In this document: positions 34,819-43,645 of the stretch, in pieces | Layout of the letters: each line of letters opens with the position of its first letter | How positions within the stretch are numbered: position 1 is the first letter of the stretch | NCBI GenBank assembly: GCA_963682005.1 | Contig: OY820914.1 | Coordinates: 4,092,001 to 4,156,000 of the forward strand | Direction of reading: 5' to 3' | Origin: CAIYUC01 sp963682005 | GTDB lineage: Bacteria; Bacteroidota; Bacteroidia; Bacteroidales; FEN-979 | Length of the DNA: 64,000 bases | Position numbers and translations under genes: made by a program | The notes under the pieces: model-generated | Database searches by the model: none | What the model saw: only the letters and a program-made list of their open reading frames with translations | Told to the model about the DNA's origin: nothing

Positions 34819-35700
34819 TCATGCAGAAATAATTCCAGCTTTAACAAACCTCTCCTTTCCATGAATGTCACGGATAATTTCTGAAGAGTCAAATCCTTTT
34901 TGATGAAGAATTCCACAAACCTCTGATCCGTATTTCTCATTGATCTCAAAGTAGAGTGTTCCCGGCCTGTTCAGGTGAAGGACAGCAAAATCCCCGATTG
35001 CATTATAAAAAAGCAACGGATCGGGATCATGGACGAATAGAGCCTGATCAGGTTCATAATCCAATACATTTCTATGGATATGCGCACGCTCGCTTTCCAG
35101 GACATATGGAGGGTTGCTTACAATGATATCAAACCTGGAAAGACGAGCCCAATCCTTTCGGGAAAGAATGTCAGCCTCTCGAAAATCAATGCTGCAGCCA
35201 TATTTTATGGCATTTTCATGAGCGATATCCAATGCGGCCCTTGAAATGTCAACACCCGAAACTTTTGCCCGCGGCAGGTTACATGAAAGACTGATTGCAA
35301 TGCATCCGGAGCCTGTGCCGATATCCAGGATTGAGAAGTCGGTCTTTTGCTCGTCTTTCCAGGTCCTGATGATCAGGTCAACCATCTCTTCCGTTTCCGG
35401 GCGGGGAATCAGTACATCGGGGGTCACCTTGAATTCCAGGCCATAAAAATGAGCTACACCTATTATATATTGTACAGGCGTGTTCTGCTTCAGCGATTCG
35501 AGGGATGTATCGAACCTTTTCAACTGATCCGTTTCCATGGTCATTTCAGCATTCAGGTGCATGTCAGTTTTTGAAAATCCGAGATAAGTTTCGCATAATA
35601 GGTAGAAAATGCTCTCTATCTCACGGTTTTCATATTGACCGCTGAGCACACTGCGATATTCAGAAAAAACATTTTTTAAGGTACGTTTGAGATTTTCCAT
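34819..35700 (-). CDS. prmC: Peptide chain release factor N5-glutamine methyltransferase
   Basis: A 293-residue class I SAM methyltransferase that methylates the GGQ glutamine of release factors RF1 and RF2. The N-terminal helical domain carries PVQYIIGVAHFYG (75-87) and LIPRPETEE (97-105); SAM motif I is LDIGTGSG (125-132), and the catalytic NPPY is at 196-199. Length fits the family. It is convergent with the DUF3298 gene and divergent from the IMPACT-family gene; no full -7 box was seen upstream. Confidence 0.96.
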   Translation of the reverse strand: MENLKRTLKNVFSEYRSVLSGQYENREIESIFYLLCETYLGFSKTDMHLNAEMTMETDQLKRFDTSLESLKQNTPVQYIIGVAHFYGLEFKVTPDVLIPRPETEEMVDLIIRTWKDEQKTDFSILDIGTGSGCIAISLSCNLPRAKVSGVDISRAALDIAHENAIKYGCSIDFREADILSRKDWARLSRFDIIVSNPPYVLESERAHIHRNVLDYEPDQALFVHDPDPLLFYNAIGDFAVLHLNRPGTLYFEINEKYGSEVCGILHQKGFDSSEIIRDIHGKERFVKAGIISA

Positions 35701-35754
35701 TTTCCGAAGTTAAAAATTAATTTAATTTCGTGGAGATTTCCTTGAGTGCCCATT

Positions 35755-36369
35755 ATGCAGAAAGATGATACATACCTGACCCTTGAAGGCCTTTCACGTG
35801 GCCTTTATAAAGAGAAAGGAAGCAAGTTCATTGCCCTGGCCTGCCCTGTCGACAATGAGAATGAGGTAAAGGAAAGACTTGCTGAATACAGGAAAGACTA
35901 TCATGATGCCCGTCATCACTGCTATGCATACAGGATCGGATGCGACAACCCCGTCTACCGTGTGAATGATGACGGAGAACCTTCGGGAAGCGCCGGCCGT
36001 CCTGTATATGGTCAGATCCTTTCCCATGAACTGATCAATGTGCTGATCGTCGTGGTGCGATACTTCGGCGGAACCAAACTTGGGATCCCCGGACTCATCA
36101 ATGCTTACAAAACCTCTGCAAAGGATGCCATTGACAACGGGAAGATCATTCCCCGCACGGTAAAATGCTTCTGCAGCATTCATTATAATTACCCCGCGAT
36201 GAATGAGGTCATGAAAATATTAAAGGAAGAGAATGCTGCAATCCTGGGTCAGGAATTTGGAAACAGCTGTAAAATCAGGTTTTCTGTGAGGCGTAATGCA
36301 GAATCCAGAGTAAAATCAAGGCTTCTGGGGGTCGAAGGGTTAACTCTCGGGGATGAGGGATACGGATAA
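35755..36369 (+). CDS. IMPACT / YigZ-family protein
   Basis: A 204-residue protein from the ATG at 35755 (a GTG at 35746 is also possible). The IMPACT N-terminal domain is clear: KEKGSKFIALACPVDNE, then DARHHCYAYRIG (about 55-66), NDDGEPSGSAGRPV (74-87) and VVRYFGGTKLGIPGLINAY (about 101-119). The C-terminal ferredoxin-like DUF1949 domain follows (from about 140). Bacterial members bind nucleic acids and have been tied to ribosome or protease functions; the role is not settled. Length matches YigZ. Confidence 0.92.
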   Translation: MQKDDTYLTLEGLSRGLYKEKGSKFIALACPVDNENEVKERLAEYRKDYHDARHHCYAYRIGCDNPVYRVNDDGEPSGSAGRPVYGQILSHELINVLIVVVRYFGGTKLGIPGLINAYKTSAKDAIDNGKIIPRTVKCFCSIHYNYPAMNEVMKILKEENAAILGQEFGNSCKIRFSVRRNAESRVKSRLLGVEGLTLGDEGYG

Positions 36370-36767
36370 CCTGATCCTGCAACGTAATTTATATTCAGTC
36401 TGACTTATGATAATCCAAATATGCAAAATTCACTATGTTATTGTCGTTGTGACCAAATGCTATTTATAATCGTTCTAGACAATGTCGTATGACTTCCAAT
36501 AATTCCTTAATACATTGGATGTTGATAGGCCCCTTTTACAAATTTATTTATTTCGCATATATTACGCTATTCCGGCAAACCATAGAAAATAATTTTACTT
36601 TTTTCAGCAATTAAATATTTTTTTATAAACTTTTTTTTTATAATATTTGTTAATTAATTCAAGTGGTTCTTCTTTCAAGATATTTGACTTACTACCCAAG
36701 TTCAACACCTTGATTAAATTTACTTTACACAAGAAACAATTGTTCAAATACGAGAATTAGGATTTTA
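36370..36767. other. AT-rich gap before dnaA (398 bp)
   Basis: No gene or RNA was recognised. The part from 36590 to 36660 is very AT-rich, with runs of T and A. No TTATNCACA DnaA box was found on either strand and no full TAnnTTTG box; the nearest are single-mismatch forms such as GATATTTG. The region probably carries the dnaA promoter, but I cannot point to it. Confidence 0.5.
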
Positions 36768-38204
36768 ATGGAAAAGAACGTTGTCGAGATTTGGGAAAAT
36801 TGCCTTAAAATCATCAAGGATAACATTAATTACCAAAGCTACAAAACCTGGTTTATTCCTATAAAGCCGCTGAAATTAAAGGAAAACGTGCTCACCATTC
36901 AGGTTCCAAGCCAGTTCTTTTATGAATGGCTTGAAGAGCATTATATCGGGCTTCTAAAAAAAACCATAAAGAAAGAGTTGGGAAATGACGGGAGGTTGGA
37001 ATACAGCATCATCATGGACAACAGTGAGAATGATCCGGGACCGTTCTCGATCAACCTTCCGACTGGTGAGAAAAAGGCGACTTCGAATCCATCAGTTTCC
37101 ATGCCGATTGATCTGAACCGTGGGTCTTCGAAAGAGATCCCGAACCCTTTTATTATTCCCGGATTAAAGAAGATCAAAGTAAATTCACAGCTGATCGAAA
37201 GCTATTCTTTTGAGAATTTCGTTGAAGGAGATTGCAACCGGCTTGCCAGATCCGCCGGATATGCAGTGGCAAACAATCCTGGAAAGACTGCATTTAACCC
37301 TTTGCTGATCTATAGCAATACCGGCCTTGGAAAAACACATCTCTCCCACTCCATCGGTTTGCAGGTAAAAGATAATTTCCCGGATAAAACTGTTCTCTAC
37401 GTAACTACCGATCAGTTCATCAATCAGTTTATCGATTCTGTCAAGAACAACAATCAGAATGATTTTATTCATTTTTACCAGATGATCGATGTCCTGATCA
37501 TTGATGATATTCATAACCTTGCCGGAAAAGAGAAAACCCAGGATGTTTTCTTCCACATCTTTAACCATCTTCACCAGAAGAGCAACCAGATCGTTCTGAC
37601 TTCAGACAAACCTCCTGTTGAAATGAAAGGGATAGAACCAAGGTTGCTTTCGCGCTTCAAATGGGGACTTTCAGCAGACCTGCAGGTACCTGACCTGGAA
37701 ACCAGGATCGCCATCCTTCATAAAAAGCTTTACAACGACGGCATCGAAATTTCCAAAGAGGTTGTTGAGTACCTTGCTTACAGCATCAATACAAACGTAC
37801 GGGAATTGGAAGGCGCCCTTATCTCGCTCCTTGCTCAATCTTCACTGAATAAAAAAACGATTACCCTTGAGCTTGCCAAGCAGATGATCGACAAGTTTGT
37901 TAAAAATACTGCACGGGAGATCTCAATCGATTACATTCAGAAGGTTGTTTGCGATTATTTCAATATCCCCATTGAAATGATCCATTCCAAAACAAGGAAA
38001 CGAGAGATCGTACAGGCACGTCAGCTTTCCATGTATTTTTCGAAAAAACACACCAAGGCATCCCTTGCCAGTATCGGGTTGCATTGCGGAAATAAGGATC
38101 ATGCAACCGTGTTGCATGCATGCAGGACGGTGAACAACCTTGTAGAAACGGATAAGCAGTTCAGGATCTTTGTTGAAGAGCTGGATAAAAAGATCAAGTT
38201 GTAG
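36768..38204 (+). CDS. dnaA: Chromosomal replication initiator protein DnaA
   Basis: A 478-residue AAA+ protein that binds DnaA boxes and opens oriC. Domain I is at 1-80 (VVEIWENCLKIIKDNINYQS), then a linker. The AAA+ module has Walker A SNTGLGKTH (183-191) and Walker B VLIIDDIHNL (about 238-247). The C-terminal helix-turn-helix domain contains the DnaA-box recognition signature DHATVLHACRTV (about 445-456). Length is usual for Bacteroidetes. dnaN and recF are not adjacent, which is common in this phylum. An LMW phosphatase gene follows by 24 bp. Confidence 0.97.
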   Translation: MEKNVVEIWENCLKIIKDNINYQSYKTWFIPIKPLKLKENVLTIQVPSQFFYEWLEEHYIGLLKKTIKKELGNDGRLEYSIIMDNSENDPGPFSINLPTGEKKATSNPSVSMPIDLNRGSSKEIPNPFIIPGLKKIKVNSQLIESYSFENFVEGDCNRLARSAGYAVANNPGKTAFNPLLIYSNTGLGKTHLSHSIGLQVKDNFPDKTVLYVTTDQFINQFIDSVKNNNQNDFIHFYQMIDVLIIDDIHNLAGKEKTQDVFFHIFNHLHQKSNQIVLTSDKPPVEMKGIEPRLLSRFKWGLSADLQVPDLETRIAILHKKLYNDGIEISKEVVEYLAYSINTNVRELEGALISLLAQSSLNKKTITLELAKQMIDKFVKNTAREISIDYIQKVVCDYFNIPIEMIHSKTRKREIVQARQLSMYFSKKHTKASLASIGLHCGNKDHATVLHACRTVNNLVETDKQFRIFVEELDKKIKL

Positions 38205-38228
38205 AAATCTTTTCCTTCATTACCATTC

Positions 38229-38690
38229 ATGAGAATCCTCTTCATATGTACCGGGAACATATGCCGGTCACCCCTTGCTGAAGGTATCCTGCGCGAGAAA
38301 GCCAGGGCGATGAACCTTCATATAGAGGTCGATTCCGCTGGTTTTGAACAGTTTCATGTCAATGACCCGCCTGATGAACGGGCAATTAAAACGGGCAGGA
38401 AATATGGCATCGACATTTCCGGTCACAGGGCAAGGTTGTTCGGGACGGAAGATTTCAAAAGGTTCGACAAAATCTACGTTATGGATTCGTGGCATTTCGC
38501 AAACGCAATGGCTTTTGCCAGGAATGAAGATGACAGGCAAAAGGTTGATTATATCATGAATGCGGTTTACCCGGGTGAGAATATCCCAGTTCAGGATCCA
38601 TGGTATGATGGAATGGCCGCGTTTGAAAAGGTTTACCATCAGCTTGACAAAGCTTGTGAAATGTTGATCTCACTGATTGGAGAAAAATAA
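38229..38690 (+). CDS. Low-molecular-weight protein tyrosine phosphatase
   Basis: A 153-residue LMW-PTP. The P-loop C-x5-R is Cys7 to Arg13 (ICTGNICRS), and the general acid Asp123 is in VQDPWYDG. These phosphatases remove phosphate from protein tyrosines, in bacteria often on capsule-synthesis kinases, or from other substrates such as phospho-arginine. No kinase gene is near. Close spacing after dnaA suggests co-transcription, though this does not imply a shared function. Confidence 0.93.
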   Translation: MRILFICTGNICRSPLAEGILREKARAMNLHIEVDSAGFEQFHVNDPPDERAIKTGRKYGIDISGHRARLFGTEDFKRFDKIYVMDSWHFANAMAFARNEDDRQKVDYIMNAVYPGENIPVQDPWYDGMAAFEKVYHQLDKACEMLISLIGEK

Positions 38691-38704
38691 ACCCCTCAAC
38701 AGAC

Positions 38705-38712
38705 TATTTTTG
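38705..38712 (+). promoter_or_regulatory. Candidate -7 box of the dehydratase/racemase gene
   Basis: TATTTTTG, 20 bp before the TTG at 38733 and 56 bp before the ATG at 38769. Confidence 0.35.
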
Positions 38713-38732
38713 TATTCCAAATTGACGAGAAC

Positions 38733-39722
38733 TTGGAAGAACCTTTGCATATCATCCCGGATGCCGGCATGATCCTTCACTCCGCTGACAGGATACGGAG
38801 GTATATCAACAGGACTCCTGTACTTACGAGCACAACCATCAACAACCTTTACAACACCCGGTTATATTTCAAATGTGAAAACTTCCAGAAAGTGGGGGCA
38901 TTTAAAGCCCGCGGCGCTACGAATGCAGTGATGCTGCTGGAAGGAAGCGCATTAACCAATGGTGTTGCTACCCACTCCTCAGGCAACCATGCCCAGGCCC
39001 TCTCCCGGGCTGCCGGTCTGCGCGGGACAAAAGCTTTTATTGTTATGCCTTCAAATTCATCCAGTGTAAAAGTTGAAGCTGTCAGGGGATACAAAGGAGA
39101 GATCACGTTTTGTAAACCCACACTGGAAGCCAGGGAAACAACGCTGGCCAAAATCATGAAGAAGACCGGGGCCACTGAAATACATCCATACAACGATTAC
39201 CGGATCATTGCAGGACAAGCTACGGCTGCCCTTGAACTGATCGAGGATATCCCGGGTCTTGATATTCTCATCGCTCCTGTCGGTGGTGGCGGATTGCTCA
39301 GTGGGAGTGCACTTGCCGCACACTATTTTTCCCCGGGTACAAAAGTAATCGCTGCAGAACCTGAACAGGCAAATGACGCATATCTTTCTTTCACTACGAA
39401 AAAATTCGTGCCCTCAGTTCACCCTGATACCATTGCAGACGGACTGAGAACCTCGTTAGGCACCCTCACTTTTCCCGTCATAATGAACCATGTTCATGAG
39501 ATTGTTACTGTTTCTGAGAAATCGATCATTCTAGCGATGCGGTTCCTCTGGGAGCGGATGAAAATATTGATCGAGCCATCATCTGCCGTAACATTTGCGG
39601 CCATCATGGAGCATAAGATCGATGTTGAAGGGAAGGCTGCAGGAATTATTATTTCAGGAGGGAATGTCGACCTTGACATGCTTCCCTGGACTATGAATGA
39701 AAAATTAAAAATCAAGAATTGA
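38733..39722 (+). CDS. Threonine dehydratase / serine racemase family PLP enzyme
   Basis: A fold-type II PLP enzyme of 329 residues from a TTG start (317 from the ATG at 38769; both keep the conserved RYINRTPVLTS). The PLP lysine lies in NFQKVGAFKARGA (about 54), and the substrate loop is SSGNHAQA (about 83-90). The phosphate loop is PVGGGGLLSG (about 182-191). There is no C-terminal regulatory ACT domain, so it is like catabolic threonine ammonia-lyase (TdcB) or serine racemase rather than biosynthetic IlvA. Which of the two reactions dominates cannot be told from sequence. Ends 2 bp before the RsmI-like gene. Confidence 0.87.
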   Translation: MEEPLHIIPDAGMILHSADRIRRYINRTPVLTSTTINNLYNTRLYFKCENFQKVGAFKARGATNAVMLLEGSALTNGVATHSSGNHAQALSRAAGLRGTKAFIVMPSNSSSVKVEAVRGYKGEITFCKPTLEARETTLAKIMKKTGATEIHPYNDYRIIAGQATAALELIEDIPGLDILIAPVGGGGLLSGSALAAHYFSPGTKVIAAEPEQANDAYLSFTTKKFVPSVHPDTIADGLRTSLGTLTFPVIMNHVHEIVTVSEKSIILAMRFLWERMKILIEPSSAVTFAAIMEHKIDVEGKAAGIIISGGNVDLDMLPWTMNEKLKIKN

Positions 39723-39724
39723 AA

Positions 39725-40441
39725 ATGAAGGAGGAAAAAAGGGGGGTATTGTACCTGCTGCCTTCATTACTGGGGGAAGTCCAGGTTTCGCGGTGCATTC
39801 CTGAATTCAATCTGCAGGTGATCCTCCGGTTGAAGTACTTTATTGTTGAAGAACTGCGGACCACCCGGAGGTTCCTGAGAAGTGCGGGTGTGACAGGAAA
39901 CCTTGACGAACTGAATTTCCTAGTCTTTAATGAACATTCTGACAAACTTGACCTTGCAGCTTTCTGTGAACCATTACTTCATGGGAATGATGTTGGCCTG
40001 ATATCGGAAGCTGGTATCCCATGTGTGGCCGATCCCGGTTCGGAAATCGTCAGGCAGGCACATGAAAAGGACATCAGGGTAAAGCCCCTCGTTGGGGCAT
40101 CCTCACTGTTGCTTGCCCTGATGGCTTCAGGATTCAACGGACAGAACTTCGTATTTCACGGTTATCTGCCGATCGAAAAAGCAGCGCGGTCAAAAAAGCT
40201 AAAAGAACTTGAAAATGCTGTTTATAGTAAAGACCAAACGCAGGTCTTCATCGAAGTTCCTTACAGGAACATTCAGCTTCTACAGGCTATAACGGAAACC
40301 TGCCGGAATGGAACAATGGTGTCGGTGGCAACAGATCTGACGACAGACCAGGAGTCGATTGTCGTAAAAACAGTTGCAAACTTAAAAACCTGCATGCCTG
40401 ACATCAATAAAAAACCGACCGTATTCTTACTATACAGGTAA
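39725..40441 (+). CDS. RsmI-like SAM-dependent methyltransferase (tetrapyrrole-methylase fold)
   Basis: A 238-residue protein from the ATG at 39725 (a TTG at 39719 is the alternative). It has the tetrapyrrole methylase fold: VLYLLPSLLGE (7-17), GNDVGLISEAGIPCVADPGSEIVR cut here as SEAGIPCVADPG (about 97-108), VKPLVGASSLLLALMASG (about 118), and FIEVPYRN (about 175). RsmI methylates the ribose of C1402 in 16S rRNA. This shorter Bacteroidetes group is a divergent RsmI relative, so the target should be treated as probable only. It overlaps or abuts the preceding gene. Confidence 0.85.
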   Translation: MKEEKRGVLYLLPSLLGEVQVSRCIPEFNLQVILRLKYFIVEELRTTRRFLRSAGVTGNLDELNFLVFNEHSDKLDLAAFCEPLLHGNDVGLISEAGIPCVADPGSEIVRQAHEKDIRVKPLVGASSLLLALMASGFNGQNFVFHGYLPIEKAARSKKLKELENAVYSKDQTQVFIEVPYRNIQLLQAITETCRNGTMVSVATDLTTDQESIVVKTVANLKTCMPDINKKPTVFLLYR

Positions 40442-40501
40442 GATGTAACAAGGGTTTGTCTTTCTCGTCTTAACAACCATAAAAGAAACAAGAAACGCCC
40501 A

Positions 40502-41404
40502 ATGAATGCAGTACCAGTATTGACCATTGACCGGCTGTCAAAGAATTACGGAAAGATCAAAGCCCTGAACAGCCTTTCGATCGGTGTTATGAAAGGCTCT
40601 GTTTTCGGACTTCTTGGCCCTAACGGGAGCGGAAAAACAACCACGCTGAGTATCATCCTTGATCTCATCAAAGCCAGCAACGGGAGTTACCAGTGGTTTG
40701 GAGAAGATCCCTCAAAGGAAAGCCGGAAAAGGATCGGTGCAGTTATTGAAAGTCCAAATTTTTTCCCTTATCTCAGTGCAGAAAAGAACCTCCAGGTTGT
40801 CGCTCTTGTTAAGGATCTTGATTATAGCGACATTTCCCGGGTATTGAAACTTACAGGTCTTTACGAGAGAAGGGATTCTCACTTCAGGACTTTTTCCTTC
40901 GGAATGAAACAGCGCCTTGCTGTAGCCTCTGCTCTTCTCGGCAACCCGGAAGTTCTTATCCTCGATGAACCTACAAATGGCCTGGATCCCCAGGGAATCG
41001 CACAGATCCGTGAACTTATAATCGACATTGCCAAAGGAGGAACAACAATCATCATTGCAAGCCACCTTCTCGATGAAGTTCAGAAAATTTGTACGCATGT
41101 TGCAGTACTAAACAAGGGTGTGGTTTTATACTCGGGTAATGTTAGCGAGGTTTTAGCCGTTGCAGATTGCATTGAACTCGGGTCGGCAAACATTGATCTT
41201 CTTGAGAAAGCAATTTCATCACATGAAAAATTCAGGTCCCTCGTCAAATCTGAAGGAAACTGCCTGGCTTATTTTTCGGGTGAGGTTGATCCCGGGGAAA
41301 TCAATGCCTTTCTTTTCAGGAACGGCGTCACCCTGACCCATCTATCGGAACGGAAACGCAGTCTCGAGAAACATTTTCTTCAACTCTTACAGGATAACAA
41401 ATGA
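40502..41404 (+). CDS. ABC transporter ATP-binding protein
   Basis: A 300-residue ABC ATPase. Walker A is GPNGSGKTTT (about 39-48), the signature is a modified FSFGMKQRLA (about 131), and Walker B is VLILDEPTNGLDP (about 150-162), with the H-loop IASHLLDE. The C-terminal 70 residues are a divergent accessory domain. It belongs to the drug/lantibiotic/GldA-type subfamily that works with a separate integral membrane partner. That partner overlaps it by 4 bp (ATGA). The substrate is unknown. Confidence 0.92.
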   Translation: MNAVPVLTIDRLSKNYGKIKALNSLSIGVMKGSVFGLLGPNGSGKTTTLSIILDLIKASNGSYQWFGEDPSKESRKRIGAVIESPNFFPYLSAEKNLQVVALVKDLDYSDISRVLKLTGLYERRDSHFRTFSFGMKQRLAVASALLGNPEVLILDEPTNGLDPQGIAQIRELIIDIAKGGTTIIIASHLLDEVQKICTHVAVLNKGVVLYSGNVSEVLAVADCIELGSANIDLLEKAISSHEKFRSLVKSEGNCLAYFSGEVDPGEINAFLFRNGVTLTHLSERKRSLEKHFLQLLQDNK

Positions 41405-42231
41405 AAAAGCTTCTCCGGATCGAACTGAAAAAAATCCTGAATTACAAGGTATTCTGGATCCTCATCGGGCTGTATTTCCTGTTCCTGGCCCTTGGCATCA
41501 TGATGTCGGAATTTACCATCAATAACTGGGTTGACCAGGCAAACAAACGGCTTCCGCTGCCACTCCCGCATGTCGCCCTTTATTTCTTCCCTGACATCTG
41601 GCAGAACATGTTCTTTTTCGCCAGTATAAGGTATTTCCTGATCTTCCCTGCGATCATCGTGATCATCCTGATCACCAATGAATTCACCTTCAAAACCATC
41701 CGCCAGAACATAATAAATGGTATGAGCAAGGAGGAGTTCCTTTTTTCAAAGCTTCAGGTAATCCTGGGTCTTGCATTGATCATTACCATGATCATGTCGG
41801 TTGTCATTTTCATTTTTGGGGTAGGTCATACGGCAAAACCTGACTTCGCCATGGTCATGGACAAAATCGCCTTCGTTCCCGGTTTTTTCATCCAGGTCCT
41901 GACATTCCTGGTATTTGCATTCTTCTTTGGTTTCATGTTCCGGTCGACCGGGCTGACCATCGGTTTATTTACGCTATATTCACTGATCATCGAGCCGGTC
42001 GTATACTACCTGCTCAAGATCCCGTATTTCCAGCCGAATAACATCTCCCCTTATTTACCCGTCAATTCCGTACTGAAGATCATTGAATATCCTAATATTA
42101 CTGCATTAAAGAAGATGATGGGAATTCATCTGCAGGATAAAGTCACCTTGCATGATTGCCTTGTGCCTGTTATCTATTCTGTAATAATGATTGCAATTGT
42201 TTTCATCACGATGAAGAAGAAAGATCTCTGA
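41401..42231 (+). CDS. ABC transporter permease
   Basis: A 276-residue membrane protein with about six segments (roughly 17-37, 70-92, 117-140, 157-180, 184-205 and 252-271). It is of the ABC-2 type: short cytoplasmic N-terminus (MKKLLRIELKKILNYKVFW) and the coupling-helix region TNEFTFKTIRQNIINGMSKEEF cut here as FTFKTIRQNIINGMS (about 98-112). It pairs with the ATPase through a 4-bp overlap. Its last 26 bp overlap the convergent M48 protease gene. Confidence 0.88.
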   Translation: MKKLLRIELKKILNYKVFWILIGLYFLFLALGIMMSEFTINNWVDQANKRLPLPLPHVALYFFPDIWQNMFFFASIRYFLIFPAIIVIILITNEFTFKTIRQNIINGMSKEEFLFSKLQVILGLALIITMIMSVVIFIFGVGHTAKPDFAMVMDKIAFVPGFFIQVLTFLVFAFFFGFMFRSTGLTIGLFTLYSLIIEPVVYYLLKIPYFQPNNISPYLPVNSVLKIIEYPNITALKKMMGIHLQDKVTLHDCLVPVIYSVIMIAIVFITMKKKDL

Positions 42232-43492
42232 TCCTTTCAAGTGCGGATAGCCGCTGAAGCAGCGTCGGATGGGAATAGTAGAAGAAAACATAAGCCGGGT
42301 GAGGCCGCAGGTTGCTGAGATTGTTCACTGAAAGCTTTTTCAGGGCATCCATCAACGCAACCGCGTTGAATTTTACACCGGCATAATGATCCGCCGTATA
42401 TTCATTCGCACGGGAAATAATGTTCATGAACAACCCGAGGATCATCGAAAGCGGGCTGTATAAAAGTCCGAAGGCAAGCACACCGATATGAAAGGAAGCT
42501 TTGATCTCAATACCGGATAAACCGCTTAATGCATTACAAAGTGACAGTGCCAGTAAACTATCCTTTTTAATAAAGAGGGAAAGAATAAAAAGCATGATAC
42601 CCGTTTGTACAAGCGAAAGAATGATCCCAAGAAGGGTGTGCTTTTTCTTATAATGGCCTATTTCATGCGCCAGAACCGCAACAAGTTCGTCAGTCGTGTG
42701 ATCATTGATCAGCGTATCGTATAATACGATCCTCTTTTTCATCCCGAGACCGGTAAAATATGCATTCGCTTTGTTGGATCTTTTAGATCCGTCGATCACA
42801 TATATATTTTTAAGATTGAACCCGACATTTGAGGCAAACCCTTCGATCGCATCCCGGAGCTGACCGGGTTCAAGCGGTCTCTGTTTATTGAATAGCGGGA
42901 CGATCAGGTTTGAATAGAACATCGTCATGAAGATCATGAATGCAGCGACCACAACCCAGGTAATAAACCAGAACCATGAACCGGTTGACAGGTATATGAA
43001 AATGATTAAGGCCAGCAACCCCCCGCCAATCAGGGCCCCAAGTAACAGTCCTTTGATTTTGTCCAGGATAAACGTCCGGGGAGTGGTCTTATTGAAACCG
43101 AATTTCTCTTCTATCACGAATGTATGATAGATATCAAAGGGGATGGAAACCAGTGCAGAAACCAGTCCCAGGACACCAAAGAACAGGATGGCCAGAATTA
43201 TCGGGTTCCCGGTATAATGCCGAAGAGTCTGGTCCATCCAACCGAATGCACCCGAAATGAGAACAGCCATCATGGCGAAGAATGTAAGTGAACTGACGAC
43301 GAGGCTGAAACGCTGCTTTTGCTTTTCGTAGGCCATCGATTTCCTGTACTTTTCCTGGTCATAAATACCGGAAAGTTCAGCAGGAAGTGCATCACTCCAA
43401 TAAGTGGAATTCAGGTAGTCCAATAACCGTTCCAGCAGATAATCGAAGATCAGAACGGCCAATATTATATAGAAAAAGGTTGAGGACATCAT
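42206..43492 (-). CDS. M48-family CAAX-type membrane metallopeptidase (Ste24-like)
   Basis: A 428-residue integral membrane zinc protease. It has several N-terminal membrane segments, the zinc motif VLAHEIGHYKKKH (HExxH, about residue 276), two more membrane spans (near 292-312 and 340-362), and the third-ligand region ISRANEYTADHYAG (about 370-383). It resembles the yeast Ste24 / bacterial CAAX protease 1 group, with a large intramembrane chamber. In bacteria these take part in membrane protein quality control. It ends convergently inside the permease gene by 26 bp. The upstream gap contains octamer arrays instead of a clear promoter. Confidence 0.93.
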   Translation of the reverse strand: MMSSTFFYIILAVLIFDYLLERLLDYLNSTYWSDALPAELSGIYDQEKYRKSMAYEKQKQRFSLVVSSLTFFAMMAVLISGAFGWMDQTLRHYTGNPIILAILFFGVLGLVSALVSIPFDIYHTFVIEEKFGFNKTTPRTFILDKIKGLLLGALIGGGLLALIIFIYLSTGSWFWFITWVVVAAFMIFMTMFYSNLIVPLFNKQRPLEPGQLRDAIEGFASNVGFNLKNIYVIDGSKRSNKANAYFTGLGMKKRIVLYDTLINDHTTDELVAVLAHEIGHYKKKHTLLGIILSLVQTGIMLFILSLFIKKDSLLALSLCNALSGLSGIEIKASFHIGVLAFGLLYSPLSMILGLFMNIISRANEYTADHYAGVKFNAVALMDALKKLSVNNLSNLRPHPAYVFFYYSHPTLLQRLSALERIRDLSSSS

Positions 43493-43517
43493 CCTGGGAT
43501 TAAATTGGGTTAATGGT

Positions 43518-43573
43518 CAAAAGGTCACAGGGTCACAAGGTCATCAAGTCAAAAAATCACAAAGTCATCAAGT
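43518..43573. repeat. Octamer word array A (seven units)
   Basis: Seven contiguous 8-nt words: CAAAAGGT, CACAGGGT, CACAAGGT, CATCAAGT, CAAAAAAT, CACAAAGT, CATCAAGT. All begin CA (or CAA) and end T, in unbroken phase. It lies just upstream of the M48 start codon (43492). Confidence 0.85.
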
Positions 43574-43581
43574 ACATAACT

Positions 43582-43645
43582 CGCTATCTCACCATCTCAC
43601 CATCTCACCATCTCACCATCTCATTAGCTCATCAGCTCGCCAGCT
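43582..43645. repeat. Octamer word array B (eight units) ending in the vWA gene stop codon
   Basis: Eight contiguous 8-nt words: CGCTATCT, four copies of CACCATCT, CATTAGCT, CATCAGCT, CGCCAGCT. Its last two bases (43644-43645) are part of the TAG stop codon of the minus-strand vWA gene. There are no spacers, so it is not a CRISPR. Confidence 0.85.

Noticed and set aside
36370..36767. oriC next to dnaA
   Set aside because: AT-rich, but no DnaA box on either strand; an origin here cannot be supported from sequence.
42206..42231. Frameshift or misassembly at the permease/M48 overlap
   Set aside because: Both proteins end normally; a 26-bp convergent overlap is explained by tight packing.
43582..43645. 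CRISPR array
   Set aside because: The unit is only 8 nt, there are no spacers, units vary, and no cas gene is present.
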